A DNA stretch of 64,000 nucleotides from Flavobacteriales bacterium (GCA_016712535.1 JADJQW010000003.1:265001-329000); one strand, 5' to 3'. Positions 19,959 to 29,019 are shown, numbered from the stretch's first letter. The notes: generated from the letters alone by a model not told the origin. Made by a program: numbers and translations.

Positions 19959-21371
19959 GTGCTGCGCACCCTCCTGCCGCTGATGATGTGCTGCGCACTG
20001 CGCGCGCATGCCACCACCTGGACCATCGGGCCCGGCCAGACCTACACCCTGCCGAGCCAGGTCTCCACGCTCGTTGGCGATGGCGATACCGTGAACATTG
20101 AAGCGGGCGTGTACCCCAGTGATGTGGCGCGCTGGCAGGCCGACAACCTCGTGCTGCGCGGCGTGGGCGGCTTCGCGCATCTGGAGAGCAATGGACTCAG
20201 CTGGGGCGGCAAGGCGATCTGGGTGATCCAAGGCGACAACACCACCGTGGAATGGATCGAGTTCAGCGAGTGCCAGGTGCCCGATCACAACGGCGCGGGC
20301 ATCCGGCTCGAAGGATTGAAACTCACCGTGCGCCATTGCTGGTTCCACCACAACGAGAACGGGATCCTCTGCGGCGAGTACCACCCGAGCACGGTGCGCA
20401 TCGAGTACAGCGAGTTCGGGCATCACGGCTACGGCGACGGCTACTCGCACAACCTGTACATCGGCCATGTAGACTCGCTGATCTTCCGTTACAACTACAG
20501 CCACCACGCCGATGTGGGCCACGAGCTGAAGAGCCGTGCGTGGGTGAACGTGATCGAGTACAATCGCTTCAGCAACGAGAGCGACGGCACCGCGAGCCGC
20601 GAGATCGACCTGCCCAACGGCGGCCAGGCCTACCTGATCGGGAACGTGATCCAACAAGGCTTGCAGAGCCAGAACAGCAACATGGTGGGCTTCGGGATGG
20701 AGGGCACGAGCAATCCCGGTCCGCATGAACTGTACGCAGTGGAGAACACGCTGGTGAACGAGAAGGCCAACGGCAGCTTCTTCCAAGCACCGGCCAACGT
20801 GTTCTTCAAGTCGTATGGCAACATCCTCGCTGGCGGAGGCAGCTACATGAGCGCGTGGCCTACGAGCATCGATACGCTCGGGAACCTGCGCACGACGAGC
20901 ATCGCTTCGGTGGGCTTCGCCGATGCAGTGAACTACGACTACCACATCACCGCTTCATCACCGGCGCATGCCATCGCCTATCCCGCAGGTGTTGCCTCGA
21001 GTGGCTATCCGCTCGTGGCGTGGTACGAGTACGTGCATCCGGTGAATGGGACGCTGCGATGCCAGCACGCTACGCTGGATGCAGGGGCCTTCGAGACCTG
21101 CACCACAACAGGCATGGGATGGGGCAGTGCGCCGGAGTGCCAGGTCTTCCCCAATCCAGCGTCGGAGGTATTGCACGTCCGTGCGATGGCGGGCGAGCCT
21201 CGGTTGCGATTCGATGTGCTCGATGCTGCGGGGCAACTGGTCCTGCGCGCGAACGCCACAGGCTCGCAGCTCACGAGCATCCCGCTACAGGGCCTGTCCG
21301 CAGGGAGTTACGTGTTGCGCATCCGTGGTGAACGATGGCAGAGGTCATTTCCATTCGTCACGGTGCCATGA
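19959..21371 (+). CDS. Secreted right-handed parallel beta-helix protein with T9SS domain
   Basis: 470 residues. Signal peptide (LRTLLPLMMCCALRAHA), then a right-handed beta-helix typical of polysaccharide lyases and pectinase-like folds: LVLRGVGGFAHLESNGLSWG, RHCWFHHNENGILCGEYHPS, EYSEFGHHGYGDGYSHNLYI, FRYNYSHHADVGHELKSRAW. The tail (CQVFPNPASEVLHVRAMAGE, LSAGSYVLRIRG) is a T9SS type A sorting domain. Likely exported and surface-attached. No catalytic residues can be assigned. The GTG start is chosen on the promoter position and the signal peptide. Confidence 0.82.
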   Translation: MLRTLLPLMMCCALRAHATTWTIGPGQTYTLPSQVSTLVGDGDTVNIEAGVYPSDVARWQADNLVLRGVGGFAHLESNGLSWGGKAIWVIQGDNTTVEWIEFSECQVPDHNGAGIRLEGLKLTVRHCWFHHNENGILCGEYHPSTVRIEYSEFGHHGYGDGYSHNLYIGHVDSLIFRYNYSHHADVGHELKSRAWVNVIEYNRFSNESDGTASREIDLPNGGQAYLIGNVIQQGLQSQNSNMVGFGMEGTSNPGPHELYAVENTLVNEKANGSFFQAPANVFFKSYGNILAGGGSYMSAWPTSIDTLGNLRTTSIASVGFADAVNYDYHITASSPAHAIAYPAGVASSGYPLVAWYEYVHPVNGTLRCQHATLDAGAFETCTTTGMGWGSAPECQVFPNPASEVLHVRAMAGEPRLRFDVLDAAGQLVLRANATGSQLTSIPLQGLSAGSYVLRIRGERWQRSFPFVTVP

Positions 21372-21468
21372 GCCGAATGGGCCGGACCGAACTGGTCAGT
21401 GCTCGGCAACCCAAGGGCGCTAATCCGTCTGCCTGAACGACCCAAGACCCTATACCACCGCACCACGC

Positions 21469-24400
21469 ATGCGCAGCATCCTGACCCTCTTGCTGATGCT
21501 GGCGCTCACAGCCAGCGCGCAGACCCCTGGCAGCATCGATCCACTCTTCAACGCATCCGACATCGGATACGGTCGTGGCGACGGCTTCCTCGGCTACGTG
21601 CATTGCACGACCATCCAAGCCGACGGGAAGATCCTGGTCGGGGGAGACTTCGTTTCGCACAGCGGCGTCGGCAGTGGAACGACCTTCACGAATATCAACC
21701 GATTGGCTCGGCTCAACAGCGACGGCACCCTGGACCAGAGCTTCTCAGTGGGAACGGGTTTCAACACCGGCACGGTGCGCAAGATCCTGGTGCAATCGGA
21801 CGGCAAGATCATCGTGCTGGGCGACTTCACCAGCTACAACGGAACCACGGCCGTTGGTATCGTCCGTCTGACCTCCACCGGCGCAGTGGATCCGTTCTTC
21901 ACCACCGGCACAGGGTTCACGGGGGGATACCCCAAGGACGCGGTGATCCAGTCCAACGGCAGGATCGTGGTGGTGGGCACCTTCACCGGTTACAACGGGA
22001 ACGCCTGCAGCAAGATCGCCCGCCTGACCACGGGCGGGATCTACGATCTCACGCTGCTCGATGGGAGCGGTTTCACCGGTGCCAGTGTGAATGCGATCGC
22101 GATGCAAGCCGATGGCAGTTTCGTGATCGGCGGAGAGTTCACGGTCTACGACGGCTTCCCGTGCGGGAACATCGTCCGTGTCGCAAGCAACGGTTGGGCG
22201 GACATGACCTACAACCCGGGAGGTGTCGGCGCGGATGCAGCCGTGGAGGATGTCGTACTGCAGGCTGACGGCAAGGCCGTGGTGGTCGGCTATTTCTTCA
22301 ATGTAGGAGGACTAATTGCAAGGAGGGTTGTGCGGCTACTGACGACGGGCGAGGTGGACACCAACTTCAGCACCGGGACAGGGCCCAATTCCCAGGTCAC
22401 CGATGTCGCGCTCACCAGCACTGGCAAGGTGCTGATCGCAGGGTTCTTCACCAGCGTGAACGGGAGCAGCTCGCCCTACTTCGCGCGATTGAACAGCAAC
22501 GGCTCGGTCGATGGGACCTTCGTGGTGAACAGCGGTGCCGACTATCTGGTGTACGGCATGGCCGTGCGATCAGACGATAAGGTGGTCATCACGGGCGGGT
22601 TCCGGATGTACAACGGCGTGCTGCGACAGGGCATCGCGCTGGTGAACACGGACGGGAGCACGGATACGGGCTTCTTTGCGGGCAGTGGTGTTGCCAAGAA
22701 GGTCACCTGGATCGCGCGCGTGCAGTCGATCGCGCTGCAGCCCGACGGGAAAGCACTGGTGGGCGGCTCGTTCCTCGGGTACAACGACAAGCCTGCCTCC
22801 GATCTGATCCGGGTGAACGCCGATGGATCGCATGACCCCACGTTCAGTACCGGAAGCATCGACCACTTGGTGGAAGTGAGAGCGGTCGTGGTCCAACCGG
22901 ATGGCAAGGTGGTGGTGGGCAGCAACTTTGGCTTTGCAGGAAGCACCAGCCAGGGCATCACCCGATTGACGAGCACAGGTGCCTTGGATCCCGGGTTCGC
23001 GGCAGGCACCGGCTTCACGGGCGAGGTGCGGGCGCTCGCGCTCCAGCCCGACGGCAAGATCCTGGTAGCCGGCAACATGACGGCGTACAACGGCTCCGCC
23101 TGCGCGCGCGTGGTGCGCTTGAATGTGAACGGAACGCTCGATGCGACCTTCAATGCAGGCATTGGGCCAGGTGGGCCGGTGAATGCGATCGCGCTGCTAT
23201 CGGATGGCAGCGTGATGATCGGCGGCTCATTCAGCCAGGTGAACGGGGTGGCGCGTGGAGGCCTCGCGAAACTCTCATCGAGCGGTGTGCTCGATCCTTC
23301 GTTCCCTTCGGGCGCAGGCATCAGCGGGACCGGGACGCCCAGCCTTGCTGCCATCGCTGTCCTGCCGGATGGACGTGTGCTGGTCGGTGGCGATTTCACC
23401 CAGGTGCATGGCGTCAGCCGCTCCCGCATCGCGCGCTTGTTATCAACGGGGGAAGTGGACGTCACCTTCGACCCGGGTTTCGGCGCAGGTTCGAACGTGC
23501 GGTGCATGGCCCTGCAGCCCGATGGCAAGGTGGTGGTCGGCGGTTCGTTCACCACGTTCGACGGCGTGGTGCGGCACCTGCTCGCCCGCTTGAACACCGA
23601 TGGCAGCGTTGATCAGAATTATCCGGTCCAATGGGGCACCGGCTTCGGCGTGTTCGCCCTGGCCATGCTGCCGGATGGCGATGTGCTGGCCGGCGGGGAG
23701 TTCACGGAATTGAACGATGTGGGCAAGAACCGCCTGGCGCGCGTGAACGGCGGCGATGTATCCGTTGCCGTTTCCCCGCGCGTATTCCTCCAAGGCCCGT
23801 ACGATAGCGGCACACAGACCATGAGCGATGCGCTGCGCGTGGCAGGCCTTGTGCCGTCCATCGAGCCCTACTCCGCGCTTGGCTATGTTCATGCGGCGGG
23901 CGGTGGTGGGTCCTCAGTCCTTCCCGCAATGCTCGCCGCCACGGGCACCAACGCCATCGTGGACCATGTGGTGGTGGAACTTCGCGATGCGACCTCGCCC
24001 TCCTTGGTCGTTGCAACGCGCGGCGCCTTGGTGCAGCGCGATGGCGATGTGGTGGGCATGGACGGCAGCTCCCCAGTGATCTTGTATGTGGCGCCTGGTA
24101 ACTACCATGTGGCCATCCATCACCGGAATCACTTGGGCGTGATGAGCGCAGCCCCGATCGCACTGACCGCGGTCGCCACCACCGTGGACCTCACCCTGCC
24201 GAGCACGGCCACCTATGGCATCGATGCGCAGGCCACCATCGGTTCGCGCGCCGCCCTCTGGGCCGGAGACGTCACCGGCGATGGCGAGCTGAAGTACGTG
24301 GGCGCCAACAACGACCGCGATCCCATCCTGCTGGCGATAGGTGGATCGACACCTACGAACACGGTCACAGGTTATATGGGTGCCGACGTGACCATGAATG

Positions 24401-24501
24401 GCGTGGTCAGTTATATCGGAACGAACAACGACCGCGACCCCATCCTGTTGAACATCGGCGGGAGCACGCCCACGGCGGTGCGGGTGGAGCAGGTGCCCTG
24501 A
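21469..24501 (+). CDS. Large secreted delta-60 repeat protein with NDRDPIL double-repeat module
   Basis: 1010 residues. Signal peptide (about 1-17), then about fourteen copies of the delta-60 repeat (QPDGKILVAG then LARLNSDGTLD), a beta-propeller-forming family common in large secreted Bacteroidota and delta-proteobacterial proteins. After residue about 765 comes the same module as in the protein at 18510-19904: VFLQGPYDSGTQTMSDALRV, LVQRDGDVVGMDGSSPV, and two NDRDPILL repeats separated by about 40 residues. The shared end and nearby position suggest a common export or anchoring route. Ligand unknown. Confidence 0.85.
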   Translation: MRSILTLLLMLALTASAQTPGSIDPLFNASDIGYGRGDGFLGYVHCTTIQADGKILVGGDFVSHSGVGSGTTFTNINRLARLNSDGTLDQSFSVGTGFNTGTVRKILVQSDGKIIVLGDFTSYNGTTAVGIVRLTSTGAVDPFFTTGTGFTGGYPKDAVIQSNGRIVVVGTFTGYNGNACSKIARLTTGGIYDLTLLDGSGFTGASVNAIAMQADGSFVIGGEFTVYDGFPCGNIVRVASNGWADMTYNPGGVGADAAVEDVVLQADGKAVVVGYFFNVGGLIARRVVRLLTTGEVDTNFSTGTGPNSQVTDVALTSTGKVLIAGFFTSVNGSSSPYFARLNSNGSVDGTFVVNSGADYLVYGMAVRSDDKVVITGGFRMYNGVLRQGIALVNTDGSTDTGFFAGSGVAKKVTWIARVQSIALQPDGKALVGGSFLGYNDKPASDLIRVNADGSHDPTFSTGSIDHLVEVRAVVVQPDGKVVVGSNFGFAGSTSQGITRLTSTGALDPGFAAGTGFTGEVRALALQPDGKILVAGNMTAYNGSACARVVRLNVNGTLDATFNAGIGPGGPVNAIALLSDGSVMIGGSFSQVNGVARGGLAKLSSSGVLDPSFPSGAGISGTGTPSLAAIAVLPDGRVLVGGDFTQVHGVSRSRIARLLSTGEVDVTFDPGFGAGSNVRCMALQPDGKVVVGGSFTTFDGVVRHLLARLNTDGSVDQNYPVQWGTGFGVFALAMLPDGDVLAGGEFTELNDVGKNRLARVNGGDVSVAVSPRVFLQGPYDSGTQTMSDALRVAGLVPSIEPYSALGYVHAAGGGGSSVLPAMLAATGTNAIVDHVVVELRDATSPSLVVATRGALVQRDGDVVGMDGSSPVILYVAPGNYHVAIHHRNHLGVMSAAPIALTAVATTVDLTLPSTATYGIDAQATIGSRAALWAGDVTGDGELKYVGANNDRDPILLAIGGSTPTNTVTGYMGADVTMNGVVSYIGTNNDRDPILLNIGGSTPTAVRVEQVP

Positions 24502-24558
24502 GTGCGGCGCATTGAACGTCGCATCACGGTGCACAAGCAGGTTCTGCCCAGCCTGACC

Positions 24559-24565
24559 TAGTTTC
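24559..24565 (+). promoter_or_regulatory. Start-proximal -7-like box
   Basis: TAGTTTC ends 5 nt before the ATG at 24571. Confidence 0.35.
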
Positions 24566-24570
24566 ACGCC

Positions 24571-25800
24571 ATGCGAATGCTCCTTTCCTGGCTGACGGTG
24601 ACGGCGCTATCGGCGGCTGCCCAGCAGACCTCCGTGCTCTTCATCGGCAACAGCTACACCTACGTGAACGACCTGCCCAATACGCTGCGGCAGCTCGCGC
24701 TCTCATTGGGCGATACGGTCACCGTGGCGTCTTCGGCACCCGGCGGCTACACCCTGTTCCAGCACAGCACCTACGCGCCCACGCTCGATGCCATCGCCTC
24801 GCAGGATTGGGACTATGTGGTGATGCAGGAGCAGAGCCAGCTGGGCGCGCTGCCCTTCGATGTCACGACGACGGAACTCGGAGCGACTTCGCTCGTCACG
24901 CTCATCGAGGAGAATTACGAATGCACCTATCCGGTCTTCTACATGACCTGGGGCCGCCAGAACGGCGATGCGCAGAACTGCGCGAATTTCCCCTTCATGT
25001 GCACCTACGATGGCATGCAGCAGGGACTGCGCACCAATTACATCGCACTGGGCGAGTACAACGATGGCTACGTGGCTCCGGTGGGCGCGGCGTGGAAAGT
25101 GGTGCGCGACACGCAACCGGGCATCAATCTCTACGATGCCGATGGCAGCCACCCCTCGCCGGCGGGCACCTACCTCGCCGCCTGCGTGTTCTACTGCACG
25201 CTCTTTGAGGAGAGCTGCGTCGGGTCCGCCTTCAATGGGTCCATCGATGCCGCTACGGCGGCCATCCTGCGCGACATCGCCAGCACGGTGGTGCTGGGCG
25301 AGCTGCCCACGTGGAACCTGGATTTCGAAGGGAGCACCAGCGCGCTTCTCGATGGATTCAGCAGCGGTTGGAACTGGATCACCTTGATCCACAACGGCGA
25401 AGGCGAGCACCTCTGGGTGTGCAGCGACGGGCAGACCTCCACTTCGGCCACACCAACGTTCACTTTCAGCGAGAGCGCCACGTACACCATCACGCACACC
25501 TACACCGATCCCTGCGGCAACACCGATACGGTGACGCTCACCTTCGACATCGTGCTCGGCGTGGGAGAGCAGGAGCAGCGAACGCGTTACCAGGTATGCT
25601 CCGCTGGACCGGGAATGCTGGAGGTGCGCGGCGCGGAGATCGGCGCGATGCTCACGCTCTTCGATTCGCAAGGGCGATTGCTATGGAGCGAGCGCATGGA
25701 ACAAGGCACATCACGGATCCCGTGCACGCCGGGATTGTGCTTCTGGCAGGTGGAGGATGCCAGCGGTGAGAAGTGCAGCGGGAAGCTGGTGGTGGAGTGA
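24571..25800 (+). CDS. Secreted SGNH/GDSL hydrolase with PKD-like and T9SS domains
   Basis: 409 residues. Signal peptide (about 1-17). The SGNH-hydrolase domain shows FIGNSYTYVNDLPNTLRQLA (the GNS serine motif), DYVVMQEQSQ, and the C-terminal Asp/His pair in DADGSHPSPAGTYLAA, as in the DUF4886 group. A PKD-like segment (TFTFSESATYTITHTYTDPC) follows, then a T9SS-like tail (GMLEVRGAEIGAMLTLFDSQ; LCFWQVEDASGEKCSGKLVV). A surface esterase or deacetylase is likely; the substrate is unknown. Confidence 0.85.
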   Translation: MRMLLSWLTVTALSAAAQQTSVLFIGNSYTYVNDLPNTLRQLALSLGDTVTVASSAPGGYTLFQHSTYAPTLDAIASQDWDYVVMQEQSQLGALPFDVTTTELGATSLVTLIEENYECTYPVFYMTWGRQNGDAQNCANFPFMCTYDGMQQGLRTNYIALGEYNDGYVAPVGAAWKVVRDTQPGINLYDADGSHPSPAGTYLAACVFYCTLFEESCVGSAFNGSIDAATAAILRDIASTVVLGELPTWNLDFEGSTSALLDGFSSGWNWITLIHNGEGEHLWVCSDGQTSTSATPTFTFSESATYTITHTYTDPCGNTDTVTLTFDIVLGVGEQEQRTRYQVCSAGPGMLEVRGAEIGAMLTLFDSQGRLLWSERMEQGTSRIPCTPGLCFWQVEDASGEKCSGKLVVE

Positions 25801-25823
25801 TTCCGATCACCAAGCAGCTCCAA

Positions 25824-26519
25824 TCACCGCCAACCTTCCATCGCGGCCCTCGTTCGTTTGTCGAGCTCCGCGAAGAGCGCCTCCTCCAAGCCCTCCATAG
25901 CGCCGCGTTCGAACACCCGCGTGAAGCGGCCATGCTGGAGCAAGTGGATCCGATCGCACAAGGCAACGAGCGGCCCCAGCACATGGGAGGTGATGAGCAC
26001 CGTGCGGCCGCGCTCTGCCAAGCGCTTGATGATGGCCTCCAGCACGCGCACCGAGGCCAGGTCCAGCCCGTTCATCGGCTCGTCGAGCAGCAGCACCTCG
26101 CGCTCCAGTCGCAGCACGCCGAGCAGCACGAGCTTGCGCTTCATGCCCGTGGAGTAGGTGCTGATGAGCTGGTCGAGCGGCACTTCGAGCAAGGCGTTCA
26201 GCGCTTGCGCATCGGATTCGCCGGAAGCGGGCATGAAGAGGTCGAGGTATTCGCGCCCGGTGATGCCCGGATGGAAGTAGCTCTCCGCTTCTTGGAAGGC
26301 CGTGTTCCCATGGAACATGTCCACGCCTTTCCATTGCACACGCGCTGAAGGGCCACGGCCGAAGCCGTAGAGCGCGTTCAACAAGGTGGTCTTGCCGGCG
26401 CCGTTCAGGCCCACGATGCCGTGGACGCCGGGCGCCATCTCGTAGCGCGGGATGTCGAGCACCGGCTTGTCGCCGTACGCGCAATGCAGGTCAGCGATGG
26501 TGAGCATGGAAATAGGCAT
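25824..26519 (-). CDS. ABC transporter ATP-binding protein
   Basis: 231 residues. Walker A is GLNGAGKTT, the signature is represented by YSTGMKRKLVLLG, and Walker B is EVLLLDEPMNGLD, followed by the switch histidine in ITSHV. It overlaps the end of the upstream membrane-protein gene, so the two form a transporter pair. An ATG at 26507 (MLTIADLHCAYG) is an equally good start. Substrate unknown; short ATPases of this sort often serve exporters. Confidence 0.88.
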   Translation of the reverse strand: MPISMLTIADLHCAYGDKPVLDIPRYEMAPGVHGIVGLNGAGKTTLLNALYGFGRGPSARVQWKGVDMFHGNTAFQEAESYFHPGITGREYLDLFMPASGESDAQALNALLEVPLDQLISTYSTGMKRKLVLLGVLRLEREVLLLDEPMNGLDLASVRVLEAIIKRLAERGRTVLITSHVLGPLVALCDRIHLLQHGRFTRVFERGAMEGLEEALFAELDKRTRAAMEGWR

Positions 26520-27492
26520 GGAGGTTCTCGCGGGCCTTGCGCACTTCGCCCAATAGCATGATGAGCGGCACCAGGCCCAGCCCGGGCAGGATGGCGAAGA
26601 CGGCCGCGACGCCCACGTTCGCGCTGTTGGCCTCCAGGCGTTCGTTGGGGCGGTAGTTCGCGTACTTCAGCACCACGGCATAGGCCACCAGCACGAGCAG
26701 GCCCGCGCCGAAGAGCCCGTGGATCCACCACCACGACGGCTGGAAGATGGTGGCGCCGATGAGCGCGGGCAGTTCACATAACGCCATCAGCCGCATGGCA
26801 CCGAGCACTTTGCTCCGCAGCAGTGCACGGGCATCGGGTGCGGTGGACAGCAGCATGGCGCGCGGCTCGCATTGCTCCTGTGCCCCAGCGGCCATCATGG
26901 CAATGGCCCCGAGCAGGAGGAGCGGCAGCACGGGCAGCCAGCAGAAGGCCAGCGCTGCGAGCCAGAGCAACAAGCTCCAGGGATGCGTGTGCTGCAGCAT
27001 GCTCTTCCACTCGAAGAGCCGCGCGGGTATCCGCTTCCGGAGCCAGGCCGCGCGAACACCCGAGGCACGCGCCACCGGCGACCAGGGCAATGCGAGCGCC
27101 ACGCACACCACCGCAGCATACGTCCCTGCACCGGCCAGCAGAAGACCGAGCATGGCGGGCAGCACCACCGCGCCGTACTCCAGCGCCATGGCGGCGCGCG
27201 CCTGCGGCACATGCCGATGCAGGAAATGATGGTCAGGCCGCCGCTGGTGCATGCCCCAGGCCACGAGCAGCGCGCCACCGGCGATGTAGGGCGCGTTCGT
27301 GGCATCGTGGAGCGCGGCCGCGCGCAGCAACCACACCGCGCCCGCCACGGCGAGCGCGAGCAGCACGATGCCATAGGCCGGCAACGCACGGCGCAACTGC
27401 AGCCAGCGCAGGTGCAGCAGCACGAAAGGGGAGGGCGCCGACGCGTTCACGGTGGGCAAGTTCGCCAGAGCAGTGGCAAGGTTCGGTTGCAT
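26491..27492 (-). CDS. ABC transporter permease-like membrane protein
   Basis: 333 residues with about eight predicted membrane helices arranged in pairs, separated by a charged loop near the middle (RKRIPARLFEWKSML). No sequence family is recognised, but the gene overlaps the ABC ATPase by 29 nt and is upstream of it in the same direction, so a permease role is likely. The ATG at 27492 is used; residues encoded further upstream look non-coding. Confidence 0.75.
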   Translation of the reverse strand: MQPNLATALANLPTVNASAPSPFVLLHLRWLQLRRALPAYGIVLLALAVAGAVWLLRAAALHDATNAPYIAGGALLVAWGMHQRRPDHHFLHRHVPQARAAMALEYGAVVLPAMLGLLLAGAGTYAAVVCVALALPWSPVARASGVRAAWLRKRIPARLFEWKSMLQHTHPWSLLLWLAALAFCWLPVLPLLLLGAIAMMAAGAQEQCEPRAMLLSTAPDARALLRSKVLGAMRLMALCELPALIGATIFQPSWWWIHGLFGAGLLVLVAYAVVLKYANYRPNERLEANSANVGVAAVFAILPGLGLVPLIMLLGEVRKARENLHAYFHAHHR

Positions 27493-27608
27493 TACACAAG
27501 CGGCAAGAAAGCCGTTGCGCTTGCACTGCCGGGTGCACACGGTGGACGGGGTGGCGCACCGTATCCACCCCGTCCACCCGAGCGGGAAGGCACCTTAACC
27601 TTGGCGGC

Positions 27609-27665
27609 ATGCAACTTCAGAACTACGCCGCCGGCCAGTGGGTCGCCGGATCGGGCAAGCAAGCA
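27609..27665 (+). pseudogene. paaZ 5'-end fragment A
   Basis: Nineteen codons read MQLQNYAAGQWVAGSGKQA, matching the start of the intact PaaZ at 31069 (MQLQNYIAGQWIAGSGKQA). The match ends at the exact point where the stop codon of the convergent toxin gene lies (27667). A TAACCTTG box ends 5 nt before the ATG, so promoter-like sequence is present too. It is the outermost of four upstream partial copies. Confidence 0.85.
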
Positions 27666-27666
27666 C

Positions 27667-27990
27667 TTATGCGACTCCCTTCAGCAGTTCCAGCAGTTCT
27701 TTCGTGGTGAGGCTGTCACGGTCGGTCTTGTCGTAGATCGTAAGCATGTAGACCTTGCCCTGCAGCAGCCGCACATAGGTGATCACGCGGCCGCCACCGG
27801 ACTTGCCGCTGCCTTTCGACGATATCGCCAGCCGGATCTTGTAGCAGTCCTTGCCGATCGGTGTTCCCTGGACAGGACGTTCTTCGAGCGACGCGACAAG
27901 GGCCAAGACATCCGCGTCCAACGAACGATGCCGCTTCTTCAGTTCCTTGAAACGACGCTGGAAGAACCCCGTGAGAACGACCTCAGCCAT
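27667..27990 (-). CDS. RelE/ParE-family toxin (type II toxin-antitoxin)
   Basis: 107 residues of the RelE/ParE fold: FFQRRFKELKKRHRSLDADV, then DCYKIRLAISSKGSGKSGGG and RVITYVRLLQGKVYMLTIYD. It resembles the toxin at 44958-45281, including the KIRLAI-SKG-GKSGGGRVIT core, so the two modules are paralogous. Toxins of this type cleave mRNA on the ribosome or target gyrase; which applies is unknown. Its ATG overlaps the antitoxin gene by 8 nt, in antitoxin-first order. Confidence 0.85.
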   Translation of the reverse strand: MAEVVLTGFFQRRFKELKKRHRSLDADVLALVASLEERPVQGTPIGKDCYKIRLAISSKGSGKSGGGRVITYVRLLQGKVYMLTIYDKTDRDSLTTKELLELLKGVA

Positions 27991-28201
27991 GCTTGAGGAA
28001 GTCGCGGGCGCGGGTCAACTTCTTCTCGCCGCGCGCATCCGCTTTGGCCTCCATCAGCGCATCGAGCAGGTCGTTGGCGAAGGCGACTTTGCGACCATCG
28101 CGGATGATGCTCGTCACCTTGACGAAGTCGAGTTCGCCCAACAGGTCGAGCAGCAGCTTGCGCTTCCGGGTGTTCTTGAGTTGGAGGACGATCTGTTCCA
28201 T
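27983..28201 (-). CDS. Antitoxin partner of the RelE/ParE-type toxin
   Basis: 72 residues (MEQIVLQLKNTRKRKLLLDL, LDFVKVTSIIRDGRK, ending FLKHG). Rich in Lys/Arg and Leu with predicted helices. No strong family match by eye, but it precedes and overlaps the toxin gene, the usual antitoxin position, and its layout resembles the partner at 45271-45477. The ATG at 28201 is preferred over one three codons earlier. Confidence 0.75.
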   Translation of the reverse strand: MEQIVLQLKNTRKRKLLLDLLGELDFVKVTSIIRDGRKVAFANDLLDALMEAKADARGEKKLTRARDFLKHG

Positions 28202-28218
28202 GAGGCCCAAAACTAATC

Positions 28219-28291
28219 CGCAGACGTCGCAGATGTCACAGATAACTCAGTCCATCCTGGCATTCATCTGTGTAATCTGCGACATCAGTGG
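28219..28291. repeat. Imperfect inverted repeat in the paaZ-copy region (type 1)
   Basis: Arms GTCGCAGATGTCACAGAT (28226-28243) and ATCTGTGTAATCTGCGAC (28266-28283) are reverse complements with about two mismatches. The element fills most of the gap between the antitoxin start and paaZ fragment B. Confidence 0.75.
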
Positions 28292-28319
28292 ATAATCCTC
28301 CCGTGCTCATCTTCGCAAC

Positions 28320-28358
28320 ATGCAACTTCAGAACTACGCCGCCGGCCATTGGGTCGCT
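28320..28358 (+). pseudogene. paaZ 5'-end fragment B
   Basis: Thirteen codons read MQLQNYAAGHWVA, the start of PaaZ. The sequence before the ATG (GATAATCCTCCCGTG) also matches the sequence before intact paaZ (GATAACCCTCCCGTA), so the copied unit includes about 30 bp of upstream DNA. The match ends at 28358, where a palindromic repeat begins. Confidence 0.8.
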
Positions 28359-28366
28359 CAAAGGCG

Positions 28367-28438
28367 GGTGAATGGGATTTGGCGAATGGCGAATGGCCGC
28401 GCGCTCCCCATTCACCAACTCCCATTCGCCATTCACCA
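28367..28438. repeat. Inverted GAATGG(C/G) repeat (type 2)
   Basis: A run of GGTGAATGG / GGCGAATGG units is followed by its near reverse complement (CCATTCACCAACTCCCATTC and onward), able to form a long hairpin. It lies between paaZ fragments B and C. Confidence 0.7.
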
Positions 28439-28452
28439 AGCACGCTTCATCG

Positions 28453-28572
28453 ATGCCTGAACAACTCAAGAATTATACAGCAGGTCAGTGGGTAGCTGGC
28501 TCCGGCCCCCAAGCCGAACTCCTCGACGCCTCCACCGGCGAGTTCATCGCCACCACAGCCTCCGGCTCTGCC
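28453..28572 (+). pseudogene. paaZ 5'-end fragment C
   Basis: Forty codons encode LKNYTAGQWVAGSGPQAELL followed by DASTGEFIATTASGSA, clearly homologous to PaaZ residues 2-41 but diverged (for example MPEQ in place of MQLQ, and GPQ in place of GKQ). The divergence points to a different paaZ allele and not a fresh duplication. The match ends at 28572 where the type 3 repeat begins. Confidence 0.85.
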
Positions 28573-28671
28573 GGAATGAAGAATGTAAAATGTAGAATGA
28601 TCAATGATCAACGACGGTCCCCCATTCTGCATTCTTCGTTCTACATTCTACATTCTACATTCTACATTCAT
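28573..28671. repeat. Inverted GAATGTA repeat (type 3)
   Basis: GAATGAAGAATGTAAAATGT is followed about 40 nt later by repeated TTCTACATTCTACATTCTAC units, giving a long imperfect hairpin with a 7-8 bp period. It lies between paaZ fragments C and D. Confidence 0.75.
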
Positions 28672-28677
28672 TCGCCC

Positions 28678-28866
28678 ATGAGCCACCAACTCCTCAACTA
28701 CGCACACGGCCAATGGGTCGCCGGCACCGGCCCCCAATCCGAACTCCTCGACGCCAGCACCGGTGAACTAGTGGCCACCACCTCCTCCGGCGGCCCTGCC
28801 TGCCGGCAGGCAGGCTCGACTTCGCCGCCATGCTCCACTACGCCCGGACCGTGGGCGGACCGCTCC
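28678..28866 (+). pseudogene. paaZ 5'-end fragment D
   Basis: The longest upstream copy: about 57 codons matching PaaZ (LLNYAHGQWVAGTGPQSELL, DASTGELVATTSS, then LDFAAMLHYARTVGGP). A 20-bp palindrome inserted near codon 40 breaks the reading frame. The match ends near 28866, about 150 bp before the promoter of the metalloprotease gene. Confidence 0.88.
28795..28814. repeat. 20-bp perfect palindrome inserted in paaZ fragment D
   Basis: CCTGCCTGCCGGCAGGCAGG is its own reverse complement. It is absent from the corresponding position of intact paaZ (TCCACCGGCCTCGACTTC), so it is an insertion and resembles a small mobile or REP-like palindrome. Confidence 0.8.
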
Positions 28867-29019
28867 AATGCCATTCTCCGCAGATGTCGCAGCAAGCCCA
28901 CGCCTGCTGAGCAGACATCCGCAGTTGCGTGATTGCGCTCGTTTGCCAAAGCAGGCAACAGTAAACCAGGTGGAGTGGAGAATTTCTCCATGTCGGAGCA
29001 AGTGCTCGGGTAGCCCCGG

